Assembly (NCBI GenBank): GCA_966212505.1
Contig: CBIHRS010000017.1
Location: 51,270-115,269, forward strand
Length of the DNA stretch: 64,000 bases
DNA from: CAMLIZ01 sp966212505
GTDB lineage: Bacteria; Pseudomonadota; Gammaproteobacteria; Burkholderiales; Burkholderiaceae_C
Reading direction: 5' to 3'
Part shown: in pieces, positions 36,956-47,866 of the stretch
Numbering within the stretch: the first letter of the stretch is position 1
Layout: each line of letters begins with the position of its first letter
Position numbers and translations under genes: made by a program
Notes under the pieces: model-generated
What the model saw: only the letters and a program-made list of their open reading frames with translations
Told to the model about the DNA's origin: nothing
Database searches by the model: none

Positions 36956-37714
36956 ATGGAGATTGCAGGCAAGGTATTCATCGTCACCGGCGGCGCATCC
37001 GGCCTCGGCGAAGGCACGGCGCGCATGTTGAGCGCCAACGGCGGCAAGGTCGTGATCGCCGACCTGCAGGCCGACAAAGGCGAGGCACTGGCGGCCGAAC
37101 TCGGTGGCGCCTTCGTCAAGTGCGATGTCAGCCAGGAAGCCGATGGCCAGGCCGTCGTCGCCAAGGCCACCAGCCTGGGCAAGCTGATGGGCCTGGTCAA
37201 CTGCGCCGGCATCGCCCCGGCCGCCAAGACCGTGGGCAAGGACGGCGCGCATTCGCTCGCGCTGTACACCAAGGTGATCACGGTCAACCTGATCGGCAGC
37301 TTCAACATGATCCGGCTGGCCGCCGAAGCCATGTGCAAGAACGAGCCCGAAGCCACCGGCGAACGCGGCGTGATGATCAGCACCGCCAGCGTGGCAGCCT
37401 TCGACGGCCAGATAGGTCAGGCCGCCTATGCTGCCTCGAAAGGCGGCGTGGTCGGCATGACGCTGCCCATCGCCCGCGACCTCGCCCGCAACGGCATCCG
37501 CAACATGACCATCGCCCCCGGGATCTTCGGCACGCCGATGCTGTTCTCGATGCCGCAGGAGGTGCAGGACGCACTGGCCGCCAGCGTGCCCTTCCCCAGC
37601 CGCCTGGGCCGACCGGAAGACTACGCGAAGCTGGTGCACCAGATCATCACCAACGACATGCTCAATGGCGAGGTGATCCGGCTGGATGGGGCAATCCGGA
37701 TGGCGCCGAAGTAA
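36956..37714 (+). CDS. Short-chain dehydrogenase (3-hydroxyacyl-CoA dehydrogenase type 2-like)
   Basis: The 252-aa SDR has the NAD-binding TGGASGLG (residues 11-18), VNCAGIAP (81-88), catalytic S145, and Y158-x3-K162 (YAASK). The overall pattern, with ERGVMISTASVAAFDGQIGQAAYAASKGGVVGMTLPIARDLA, is close to mitochondrial HSD10-type 3-hydroxyacyl-CoA dehydrogenases. Those act on short-chain or branched hydroxyacyl-CoAs. ACAGGAG precedes the ATG. The gene stands alone behind an operator-like repeat. Confidence 0.88.
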   Translation: MEIAGKVFIVTGGASGLGEGTARMLSANGGKVVIADLQADKGEALAAELGGAFVKCDVSQEADGQAVVAKATSLGKLMGLVNCAGIAPAAKTVGKDGAHSLALYTKVITVNLIGSFNMIRLAAEAMCKNEPEATGERGVMISTASVAAFDGQIGQAAYAASKGGVVGMTLPIARDLARNGIRNMTIAPGIFGTPMLFSMPQEVQDALAASVPFPSRLGRPEDYAKLVHQIITNDMLNGEVIRLDGAIRMAPK

Positions 37715-37745
37715 GGCACCTCAAGAACCAATTTCACAAAAGCTC

Positions 37746-37773
37746 GCGGCCCACCGATTTCCCGGTGGGCCGC
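37746..37773. terminator. Bidirectional terminator between the SDR and TonB receptor genes
   Basis: GCGGCCCACCG (37746-37756), loop ATTTCC and CGGTGGGCCGC (37763-37773) form a perfect 11-base stem, with T-rich stretches on both sides. It separates two convergent genes. Confidence 0.75.
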
Positions 37774-37802
37774 AACGATTTTCTGAGTAACTTTTTTAAA
37801 GC

Positions 37803-40655
37803 TTAAAACTTATAAGAGGCAGACAGGTAGACAAATCGAGCCCGTGGGTCATACATGGTGATGTCATAGCCTGCTTGGAACTGGTTGCTGGTCGGAATGA
37901 AGATCGGAGGATCCTTGTCAAAAACGTTTTTCACACCGAGCGCCAAACGTAAGTTCTTCACACCCGTAAAGGCGACCTGCATGTCGTAGATCGACTGATC
38001 AGGCACACGATGCGGATTACCCTCAAGGTCATCCCCATCGCGGTATCCCTTGTAGAAGTTCTGCGCCAGCGTCAACGCCCAGGGCCCCTGACTCCAGGTA
38101 GCACTGAGATAGTGCTTCCAACGCAATACAACGCCGTCTTGAACTCCGTTCGTTGTGAGCACAGGGGTGCCGTCCGGCTCTACCATGGTGCCAACCTTGC
38201 GCGAAACTGCACCGCCAGGGCTCGTCTGATCAAACTTGATCATGTAGGTACCAGAAAGACTCAAATCGAGTTTTCCGGGCCCGATGTTCTGGCGGTAGGA
38301 AGCATCGAGATCAATGCCCTGGGTCTTGGCTGAACCGACGTTCTGAAGAGTTTGAATGATCGAATCGATATCATTCGTACCCGGCGACAGCGTTACCAAC
38401 CCCTGGAAAGCTGCATCGCCCGCCCTGAAACGCGACACCACTTCCTGTGCGGAGGGAGTCGAAATGATGTCCTTCACTCGGATGTTGAAGTAGTCGAGTG
38501 CAACCGTGAGGTTCCGTACCGGATTCAAAACAACACCGAAGGAGTGCTGCGTCGACTTCTCAGGCTTCAAATCCGGATTGCCGCCTGTAAGGGAATTGAC
38601 CTGAAGATCCGTTTGGCCTGTACCACCTGGGCCGGTGTCGTTGAATTGCTCGGAGGAGCCGAGTGTTTGCGGTTGCCACAAATCTACCAGAGTAGGCGCA
38701 CGGAACCCGGTCCCGAATGAACCGCGGAAGACAATTTGAGGGATCGGCTGATAACGCAGAGAGGCCTTATAAGTGGTGGACCGTCCTACGTCGTTGTACT
38801 TGTCCCCCCGAACAGCAAGATTACCTTCCAGGCCCTTCACGATTTGCGCATTCAACTCTGCAAACGCAGATGTGATGCGGCGGTCGCGATTGACGGGAGG
38901 CGTGGCGCCACCCAAACCCGCAATATCTCCGGTCTCGAGCGCGGGGCTAGGAACCGTAACGAACTCTTCCTTTCGCACCTGGAAACCCGTTGCATACTGC
39001 AGCGGCCCCGCAGGAAGTTGGGCAATGTCGCCCGCGACCCGTCCGTCCAAAGAAGTGCTTTTGGATTTCGCGTCCAGCGTCGACCCAGTGTATTTGGCAC
39101 CAGACGCAGCAAGAGCGGCATTGAAAGCGGCGGATTGCGTGAGCGACCAGGGGTTGTAGTCGCTGTTCGGATCATTGACTACCCTCGCAAAGGCAACTTG
39201 GGAGAAGTAGCCATCAGGAACTGTCCCTGACAGCTTATTCTCGTTTTGCGACAACGCAAGTTCCCAGTCTTGGTCCGCAACATTACCGCGAAGCCCAGCA
39301 GTCAAACGGCTCTGCTTCGAGGTGTCCGTAGAAGTGCGAGGACCAAAGTCGAACACACGCGCCGTCACGGCAAGAGGCTGACCAATGAGATCCCCATAGC
39401 CGAGTCCCGGATGGGCCGCCTCCATGGCGGCGAGATAGTTGGCCGCAATCGAGTAGTTGGGATTCGTCGGACGAATCAGCAACACCGGATCGACGCCCTG
39501 CTCGTTAAACAGCGCATCCGTCACCATGAAGCTTCTGCGAAGCGGACTGGGCTGAAACACCTGGGTGACTTTACTCTTCGAATAGAGCGCATCTCCAAAC
39601 AATTCAAGATTGTCCGTGGCCTTAAAGGAGAAATTGGCGCTGAAGGTGTTGAGGTCCCGCTTGGGAATCAGCCCAACGAATGCGTTGCTATCGAAGGTAC
39701 AAAACGGCCCAAAGCGATCGGTGCGGGGATTTGTGCGCGCGTCCACTGTTGTGGATGGATCACGATACATGTTGATCGAACCGCACTGATCGGAGAGGGC
39801 GAGAGGGTTACCCCAACCGGTTCCCGGGCTGCTACCGAAGCCAGGTTGCCTTACCCCCGTCTCCGAGCCAGGTACACCCGTCCCAGGCGTGTAACCACCT
39901 TCGATATTGCCTTGCCCGGTAGCGGCAGCCAGCACATAGGGCGGGATGTTGCCAGTCTTCGCAAAATTACGGTCTCTAGCGAACAGAGCCGTCTCCTTTT
40001 CAAAGGAGGCCGACACCGTAACGTTGAAGCGATCTTGAGAAGGATCACCAAAGCCCGCCACCAAGTGCGCTTTGTCGCTCTTCCCTCCGCCACTACGCGT
40101 GGGAGCTCCAGAAGTAGCTCCGAGTTCTACTCCTCTGAAATTCTTGGTCAGGATGAAGTTCACGACGCCGCCGACAGCGTCAGATCCGTAGACGGCCGAA
40201 GAGCCATCCTTAAGCACTTCAACGCGTTCGATTGCTGCCAGCGGGATCGAATTGATGTTCACAGAGGCTCCGTTGCCCCCGGCGAACGCAGCGAGACGGC
40301 GTCCGTTTACCAGCACAAGCGTGCGGTCTTCACCAAGGCCACGCAACGAGACAGAGGCTTGACCGTAGGTTGAGTTGCCCGCACCCGTAGCGTTGCCAAT
40401 CGCCCCCTGGGACGACACCGCAGAAATCGACTGCAGGAGCTGTTCGGTGCTAGTGACACCGCTTTTAGCAATCTCGTCCCTGGTGACGACAGTCACCGGC
40501 AGCGCTGTCTCAGCATCGATCCGCTTGATGCTTGATCCTGTGATTTCGATGCGTTGCGGCGGCGCATCCTGCGCCGCCGCCGGCAAGGCGCCGATCATCA
40601 GGCCGCCCCCAAAGGCCAGCATCAGCCCTGTGCAAATCTTCGTTCTACGGAACAT
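37803..40655 (-). CDS. TonB-dependent outer-membrane receptor
   Basis: The 950-aa protein has a signal peptide ending GALPAAAQ (about residue 28). A plug domain follows (IEITGSSIKRIDAETALPVTVVTRDEIAKSG, ASVSLRGLGEDRTLVLVNGRRLA, SSAVYGSDAVGGVVNFIL). A 22-strand-size barrel ends in ...YLSASYKF, with the terminal Phe needed for outer-membrane insertion. AAGGAG precedes the ATG at 40655. Substrate is unknown. Its plug resembles oar/peptide-type receptors, and a peptide importer lies just upstream. Base composition is clearly lower in GC than neighbouring genes (see findings). Confidence 0.92.
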   Translation of the reverse strand: MFRRTKICTGLMLAFGGGLMIGALPAAAQDAPPQRIEITGSSIKRIDAETALPVTVVTRDEIAKSGVTSTEQLLQSISAVSSQGAIGNATGAGNSTYGQASVSLRGLGEDRTLVLVNGRRLAAFAGGNGASVNINSIPLAAIERVEVLKDGSSAVYGSDAVGGVVNFILTKNFRGVELGATSGAPTRSGGGKSDKAHLVAGFGDPSQDRFNVTVSASFEKETALFARDRNFAKTGNIPPYVLAAATGQGNIEGGYTPGTGVPGSETGVRQPGFGSSPGTGWGNPLALSDQCGSINMYRDPSTTVDARTNPRTDRFGPFCTFDSNAFVGLIPKRDLNTFSANFSFKATDNLELFGDALYSKSKVTQVFQPSPLRRSFMVTDALFNEQGVDPVLLIRPTNPNYSIAANYLAAMEAAHPGLGYGDLIGQPLAVTARVFDFGPRTSTDTSKQSRLTAGLRGNVADQDWELALSQNENKLSGTVPDGYFSQVAFARVVNDPNSDYNPWSLTQSAAFNAALAASGAKYTGSTLDAKSKSTSLDGRVAGDIAQLPAGPLQYATGFQVRKEEFVTVPSPALETGDIAGLGGATPPVNRDRRITSAFAELNAQIVKGLEGNLAVRGDKYNDVGRSTTYKASLRYQPIPQIVFRGSFGTGFRAPTLVDLWQPQTLGSSEQFNDTGPGGTGQTDLQVNSLTGGNPDLKPEKSTQHSFGVVLNPVRNLTVALDYFNIRVKDIISTPSAQEVVSRFRAGDAAFQGLVTLSPGTNDIDSIIQTLQNVGSAKTQGIDLDASYRQNIGPGKLDLSLSGTYMIKFDQTSPGGAVSRKVGTMVEPDGTPVLTTNGVQDGVVLRWKHYLSATWSQGPWALTLAQNFYKGYRDGDDLEGNPHRVPDQSIYDMQVAFTGVKNLRLALGVKNVFDKDPPIFIPTSNQFQAGYDITMYDPRARFVYLSASYKF

Positions 40656-40790
40656 GAAAACTCCTTGACCCGAAAGGTTGATCGATAGACCCAGCCGCCG
40701 AGCAAGGCCCATGCCGGATTTGTGAACCGACTGTGTCTCGTCTCTGGCAGCATGTGAACGATTGTCCTTGAAGGGGTTTTCTGCTTCTGC

Positions 40791-40960
40791 CTAGGGAAAC
40801 CATCTAAGGTCTCACCACGAGAGAGAAAACCACTTGTCTAGGCATCGGTGCAGACAAGCGCAAGCGCCCTCGGTGCACGAGGGAAACTTGAACGATCAAG
40901 ACTAGGAGAAAGCGTGGCGCAGGGCACTCCCTACACCACGTATTAGGGGGATACGCCTAG
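40791..40960. other. Atypical intergenic segment upstream of the TonB receptor
   Basis: The 393-base gap 40656-41048 has no gene. It holds four CTAG sites (40791, 40838, 40902, 40957). It also has an inverted repeat CTTGTCT/AGACAAG (40833-40839 and 40852-40858), CCCTCG/CGAGGG (40867-40872 and 40878-40883) and CTTGA/TCAAG (40887-40891 and 40896-40900). These are candidate operators, but no clear promoter pair is seen. Confidence 0.4.
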
Positions 40961-41016
40961 CTATCGAAGCGCGTCACGTTGGCGTAACGCAACATCCCCT
41001 GGTGTCAGTGCAAACA

Positions 41017-41044
41017 CTTGTTGCCGTCGCAGAGCGGCAACAAG
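41017..41044 (-). terminator. Hairpin after the peptide importer operon
   Basis: CTTGTTGCCG (41017-41026) and CGGCAACAAG (41035-41044) form a perfect 10-base stem four bases after the ATPase gene's stop. The T tract is weak, so termination may be partial or factor-assisted. Confidence 0.55.
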
Positions 41045-41048
41045 CGCT

Positions 41049-42896
<1,848 letters not shown>

Positions 42897-42907
42897 GGCG
42901 TGTTCCG

Positions 42908-44365
42908 TTATTTGGCGGTGGCTTCGCGGCGCCGGATCAGGCGGGGCCGGAAGCTGCGCGAGCGCGGGTCGAAGGCATCGCGCACGCCGTCGGCGAACAG
43001 GTTGGCCGCCAGCACCAGCAGCACCATGAACGCGAAGGCGGCGGCGAACGACCACCACACCACGGGATCGCGCGACATCTCGCTACGCGCCAGGTTGATC
43101 ATCCCGCCGAAGCTGTTCATCGACGGGTCGACGCCCACGCCCACGTAGGTGAGCACCGCCTCGAACAGGATCAGGTCGGAGAACGACAGCACGGTGGTGA
43201 TCAGCACCAGGTGCATCACGTTGGGCAGGATGTGGCGCGCCATGATGCGGCTGCTGCTCACGCCGAAGGCGGTAGCGGCCTGCACGTAATCGAGCTCGCG
43301 CAGCTTCAGCGTCTCGCCGCGCACCAGCCGGCACAGCGTGGCCCAGCCGGTGAGGCCGAGGATCACGCAGAGCAGGAAGACCTTGACGTCGGAGCGCTCG
43401 GCACCGGTCTCGAACATCTCGGGGTGCTTGTCGAGGAACACCTGCATCATCAGCACGCAGGCCGCGATCAGCAGCACGCTGGGCACCGACGTGAGGGTTG
43501 TATAGACATACTGGATCAGCTCGTCGACCCAGCCCTTGAAGTAGCCGGCCAGGATGCCCAGCACGATCGCGAACGGCAGCGTGGCGATCGTGGCGAGCGT
43601 GCCGATCACGAAGGCCGTGCGCACGCTCTTGAGCGCCTGGTAGAGCACATCGTTGCCGGTGCGGTCGGTGCCGAAGACGTGGTACCAGTCCATCAGCGCG
43701 ATCACCGGGCCGCACAGCAGGCAGATCACCAGCAGCGTACCCATCAACGCCCGCACCGGCAGGTCGGTCTGGCCGCCCGCGATGTCGCGCAGCGCCGCGC
43801 CGATGCCGCCGTGCGAACGCCGCAGCGCCAGCCCCGCCACCAGCGCGCACACACCGAAGGCGAGCAGCCCGCCCAGCAGGCCCTTGAAGGTGCGCCCCGC
43901 GACGTCACCCGCCCAGTCGCGCTCGGCATCCTGCAGGTGGGCGCCGCCATAGGCCAGGCGCGGGTATTCGCGCTTCACGTCGCCGTCGGTCTTCTCGACC
44001 GACTCCTTGGCATAGCTGCGTGCGGCCAGCGGAGCCGACCAGGAGATCTCGCGCATCTCGATCTGCCGCGCCAGCGCCAGGTCGAGCAGCGATTCGGTGC
44101 GGGTGCCGTAGTACACCGGCGCATCGGCACGGGCATTCGGCGCGGTAGCCAGCGCACGGCGGAAATGCACACTGTCGAGCGCGGCCACCGCCACAAAGGC
44201 CAGCAGGATCGCCGCCGCGCTCAACGCGGCCGGATCGCGCAGCACCTTGAGCCAGGTGATCTTGGCGTTGGGCTGGTGCCGGATGCGCCAGACGTAGAAG
44301 ATGGCGGCCGCCGCCAGCGCATACAGCGCGATGTCGGTCCACAGGAAAACGAACTTGAAACCCAT
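42908..44365 (-). CDS. Peptide-type ABC transporter permease (DppC-like, extended)
   Basis: The 485-aa permease has the inner-membrane BPD motif ARHILPNVMHLVLITTVL in its C-terminal half, with GTDRTGNDVLYQALKSVRTAF upstream, as in DppC/YejE. It is longer than DppC (about 300 aa). The extra N-terminal half has its own membrane segments and an about 100-residue periplasmic-looking insert (QIEMREISWSAPLAARSY…). That insert is unusual and may contact the binding protein. It lies between the ATPase and the second permease gene. Confidence 0.9.
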   Translation of the reverse strand: MGFKFVFLWTDIALYALAAAAIFYVWRIRHQPNAKITWLKVLRDPAALSAAAILLAFVAVAALDSVHFRRALATAPNARADAPVYYGTRTESLLDLALARQIEMREISWSAPLAARSYAKESVEKTDGDVKREYPRLAYGGAHLQDAERDWAGDVAGRTFKGLLGGLLAFGVCALVAGLALRRSHGGIGAALRDIAGGQTDLPVRALMGTLLVICLLCGPVIALMDWYHVFGTDRTGNDVLYQALKSVRTAFVIGTLATIATLPFAIVLGILAGYFKGWVDELIQYVYTTLTSVPSVLLIAACVLMMQVFLDKHPEMFETGAERSDVKVFLLCVILGLTGWATLCRLVRGETLKLRELDYVQAATAFGVSSSRIMARHILPNVMHLVLITTVLSFSDLILFEAVLTYVGVGVDPSMNSFGGMINLARSEMSRDPVVWWSFAAAFAFMVLLVLAANLFADGVRDAFDPRSRSFRPRLIRRREATAK

Positions 44366-44376
44366 GTTCTTGTCGC

Positions 44377-45360
44377 TCAGGACAGCCGCACGCGGGGATC
44401 GACCAGCGTGTAGAGGATGTCGATCAGCACGTAGCTGAGGATGTAGAGCACCGCGCCGAGGAAGACCATCGAGCGCACGATCGCGAAGTCCTGGCCGGAG
44501 ATCGCGTCGATCACGAAGGCGCCCAGCCCGGGGATGCCGAAGAAGCTCTCGAACACCAGGCTGCCGAGGAACACATACGGCAGGTAGGAGCCCGCGCTGG
44601 TGATGATGGGGATCAGCGCATTGCGCAGCACATGGCGGAACAGCACCACATGCTCGGCCAGGCCCTTGGCGCGCGCGGTGCGCACGTAGTCCTTGCCGAT
44701 CTCCTCGAGGAACATCGCGCGGTACAGCCGGGCTTCACTGCCCAGCCGCGACAGCAGCGACAGGAACACCGGCAGGATCAGGAACTTCGCGGCATCGAGC
44801 CCCGGCGCATAGCCCGAGATCGGCACCAGCTTGAACACCCGCGAGAACAGGAACTGGCCGACGATGATGTAGAACAGGCTGGAGATCGAGAGCATCAGCA
44901 CGCAGAGCACCACGCCCCAGAAGTCGATCCGCGAGTTCCTGAAGAACACCAGCAGCAGCGAGAACGCCGTGCTGACGATCACCTGCAGCAGGAACAGCGG
45001 CACGGCCAGCTGCAGGCTGACCCACATGCGCCGCTTGATCTCGAAGCCAATGTTGATCGCGTTGCGCGCATCGGAGCGGCCGAAGTCGAGTGCCAGCAGC
45101 GAGACCGAGCGATCCCACAGGATGGTGTCGGTGGCCTTCGACGCGCCCTGCGCCTTGGCGTTCCAGTACAGCGGCTTGTCGTAGCCGCGCTCGGCCTTCC
45201 ACTTCTCGATCTGTTCCTGCGTCACGCGCTTGCCGCCGATGTTCAGCCGCGCCATGTCGTCGGGCGTGTTCACCGTGAAGAACAGGATGAAGGTGAACAG
45301 GTTGACGCCGATCAGGATCAGCACGCCGTAGCCGAGGCGCCGGATGATGTAGTTGATCAT
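44377..45360 (-). CDS. Peptide-type ABC transporter permease (DppB-like)
   Basis: The 327-aa permease starts MINYIIRRLGYGVLILIGV, the standard DppB N-terminal helix. It has an external loop with GYDKPLYWNAKAQGASKATD, then five further helices with the EAA-type loop YVRTARAKGLAEHVVLFRHVLRNALIPII. The loop is longer than usual. The ATG at 45360 begins 16 bases after the binding-protein gene. Confidence 0.92.
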   Translation of the reverse strand: MINYIIRRLGYGVLILIGVNLFTFILFFTVNTPDDMARLNIGGKRVTQEQIEKWKAERGYDKPLYWNAKAQGASKATDTILWDRSVSLLALDFGRSDARNAINIGFEIKRRMWVSLQLAVPLFLLQVIVSTAFSLLLVFFRNSRIDFWGVVLCVLMLSISSLFYIIVGQFLFSRVFKLVPISGYAPGLDAAKFLILPVFLSLLSRLGSEARLYRAMFLEEIGKDYVRTARAKGLAEHVVLFRHVLRNALIPIITSAGSYLPYVFLGSLVFESFFGIPGLGAFVIDAISGQDFAIVRSMVFLGAVLYILSYVLIDILYTLVDPRVRLS

Positions 45361-45376
45361 CGATGTCTCTCGTGCC

Positions 45377-47626
45377 TCAGGTTGTCGCCACGCCGGGCTC
45401 GGCCACCGGCTTCGCGGTGATGCGCTCGCGCGCCAGGTAGCTGCGGCGCGCGCCCCAGACCATGACGCCCACCAACGCCGCAATCGCCAGCAGCGGCCAC
45501 CACACCTGCGAGTTCCACTCGGCCTGGCGCTGCGCCCGCAGCTTGGGATCGATGCGGTAGTAGAGCGCGCGGTCGTTCACCACTACCGTGGGCTTGCCGT
45601 TGTGCACCCACGACTGGAAGGCCACGCCCACATAGGGGAAGTAGCCCCAGGCCCACGGTGAATCTTCCTGCGCGATCTTGACCATCTGGTCGATCACCTT
45701 CTGCTTCTCGGGCCCGTCTTCCAGCATCTGCAGCCGGCGATACAGGCGGTCGAACTCGGGGTTCTCGTAGTTGGCGGTGTTCTCGCCCTGGTGCTTGGCC
45801 TTGCTGTTGGGGCCGTAGAGCAGGAAGAGGAAGTTCTCCGCATCGGGGTAGTCGGCCAGCCAGCCCCACCAGAAGATCTGCTGCTTGCCCTGCAACACCT
45901 TCTCCTGGAACTGGTTGTAGTCGGTGGCGCGGATCTCGAGCTGCACGCCGAGCTTGGCGAACTGCTTGACCATCCAGTCGAGCTCGGTCTTCAGCTCGGG
46001 CGTGGGCTGGCGCTGGTAGTCGTAGTTGAGCACCAGCGGGCGGCCCGTCTTGGCATCGCGGCCATCGGGATAGCCGGCCTCGGCCAGCAGCTTCTTGGCC
46101 TCGTCGATCGAGCGGCGCACCACCTTGCCGTTCACCAGCTTGTGCGTGACTGGGTTCATGCCCTCCACCGTGCCGTGGCGCGCGCCGAACACGCCCGGCG
46201 GCACCGGGCCCTCGGCCGCCTCGCCGCCCTTGTTGCGGAAGATGCGGCCGTAGCCTTCCTCCCAGTCGATTGCGATCGACAGGGCCTGGCGCAGCTTGCG
46301 GTTCTTGATCTGCTGCTCGGGCGTGTCGCCCTTGCCCACCACCGGGTCGAGCCAGTTGAAGCCGAGGTACCAGTTGTTGATGTCGGTGGTCACCGGGAAG
46401 CTGAAGCCGCGGTCCTGGAACTGCTGCTTCACCTTGTCGGAGTCGTCCATGTCGACCAGGAACTCGATGCCCCATTCGGGGCGCCAGATCTCCGGCACGT
46501 CGTAGAAGCCCTGCTTGAACTTCTCCTTGATCGGCGTGCGCTCCTTCTCGTAGGTGTCGACGATCTTGTCGAAGAACGGCATGGTCTTGCCGCAGTCGTC
46601 GAGCAGGCCCTTCTCCTTGTCGCCCGGCTGTCCCTCGCACGGATACGGGATGCCGCGGAAATTGGGGTTGCGCGACAGCACGTGGCGGCGGTCCTGCAGG
46701 TACTCCGTCATCATGAACGGACCGGTGCCCACCGGCCACTGGTTCCAGCCCAGCCCGGCGTCGGCCATGCCCGGCTGCGAATAGAAGGCATCCACCTCCC
46801 ACGGCACCGGCGAGGTGAAGGTCATCGTGAGCCAGTAGTTCCACTGCGGGTAGCGGCCCTTGATGCGGATGCGCAGCGTGTACTTGTCTAGGGAAGTCAC
46901 GCCGGCCAGCGGCCACTTGCGGAAATCGAGGAAAGGCTTGTCGCGCGCCGAGCGCGGAATGCCCTTGAGCAGCTTGGCATCCTCGGCCTTGATCAGGTCG
47001 CCGTATTCCTTCAGCCCGATCACGTACTCCGAGAAGATGCCGTACACCGGTGCCTCGATGCGCGTGGTGGCATGGCGCTTGAACGCATAGACGTAGTCGT
47101 CGGCCACCAGCTCGCGCGTGCCCTGCTTGGGGAAATCGAAGGGCGTGTGCTTGTCGCCCAGCTGTTCGCGCGTGAGGTGGTGGTAGAGGTATTCGCCCTT
47201 GTCATCCTTGGCGAAAGCCGGATGCGGCGCATACATGATCCCCGGCTTGACCTTGATCTCGTACACGCTCTCGACGATGCGCTCGGGGGGCGTGTCGTCG
47301 GGCAGGCGCTTGCCTTCGGCATCGAGGAAATACGGCTTGGCCACCGCCTCCGCCGCCTTGGGAATCACCTCGTAGGGCCGCTTCAGGTAGTGGTAGCCGT
47401 ACAGCGGCTCGTACACCATGTAGGTGTACTGCGTCTCGTTGGCCGAGTAGGAGGCGGTGGGATCGAGGTAACGCGGCGAACGCTCCTGGAACGAGTCGAA
47501 CAGGATGTTCTGCTTCTCGGCCCCATTGGCATAGGGGCTGTTGTTGCACCCGGCCATGAGCAACGCCGAAGCCGCCAGCGCTGCTGCGGCGAGCCAGCGG
47601 GTTGGCGACATGAATTGACCCGACAT
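45377..47626 (-). CDS. ABC transporter substrate-binding lipoprotein (family 5, doubly anchored)
   Basis: The 749-aa protein starts with a lipoprotein signal peptide whose lipobox LLMAGC places the lipidated Cys at residue 27. The body is the SBP family 5 (peptide) fold, with DDYVYAFKRH and ALSIAIDWEEGYGR. At the C-terminus lies a hydrophobic segment WWPLLAIAALVGVMVWGARRSYL. It could thus be tethered at both ends. AGGAG eight bases before ATG 47626 fixes the start. It is the first gene of the operon, which suits a high-expression component. Solute unknown. Confidence 0.9.
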   Translation of the reverse strand: MSGQFMSPTRWLAAAALAASALLMAGCNNSPYANGAEKQNILFDSFQERSPRYLDPTASYSANETQYTYMVYEPLYGYHYLKRPYEVIPKAAEAVAKPYFLDAEGKRLPDDTPPERIVESVYEIKVKPGIMYAPHPAFAKDDKGEYLYHHLTREQLGDKHTPFDFPKQGTRELVADDYVYAFKRHATTRIEAPVYGIFSEYVIGLKEYGDLIKAEDAKLLKGIPRSARDKPFLDFRKWPLAGVTSLDKYTLRIRIKGRYPQWNYWLTMTFTSPVPWEVDAFYSQPGMADAGLGWNQWPVGTGPFMMTEYLQDRRHVLSRNPNFRGIPYPCEGQPGDKEKGLLDDCGKTMPFFDKIVDTYEKERTPIKEKFKQGFYDVPEIWRPEWGIEFLVDMDDSDKVKQQFQDRGFSFPVTTDINNWYLGFNWLDPVVGKGDTPEQQIKNRKLRQALSIAIDWEEGYGRIFRNKGGEAAEGPVPPGVFGARHGTVEGMNPVTHKLVNGKVVRRSIDEAKKLLAEAGYPDGRDAKTGRPLVLNYDYQRQPTPELKTELDWMVKQFAKLGVQLEIRATDYNQFQEKVLQGKQQIFWWGWLADYPDAENFLFLLYGPNSKAKHQGENTANYENPEFDRLYRRLQMLEDGPEKQKVIDQMVKIAQEDSPWAWGYFPYVGVAFQSWVHNGKPTVVVNDRALYYRIDPKLRAQRQAEWNSQVWWPLLAIAALVGVMVWGARRSYLARERITAKPVAEPGVATT

Positions 47627-47866
47627 GCGGCCCGCTCCTTTTGATACTTCTGTTTTCACCACGTGGATCCACAGGTGGCTGTTCAAAAAACAATCTGCCT
47701 CCGTTTGGCCTGGGGCTTGTGGCCCGACCTAACGTGAGGCAGCGGCAAATCATACGCCCCGGACACCGCTGATCTGCTCAGGGTTTCACCGGTTCGCAAG
47801 CGTTGTGCCAGGCCATACGGCCTGGTTTAGAGAGCGCACTCCAGCGTGCGCAGCGACGCAGGGTTT

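Noticed and set aside
40887..40900. FNR box upstream of the TonB receptor (CTTGA-ACGA-TCAAG)
   Set aside because: The half-sites are TTGA/TCAA with the wrong total length. It misses the TTGAT(N4)ATCAA spacing.
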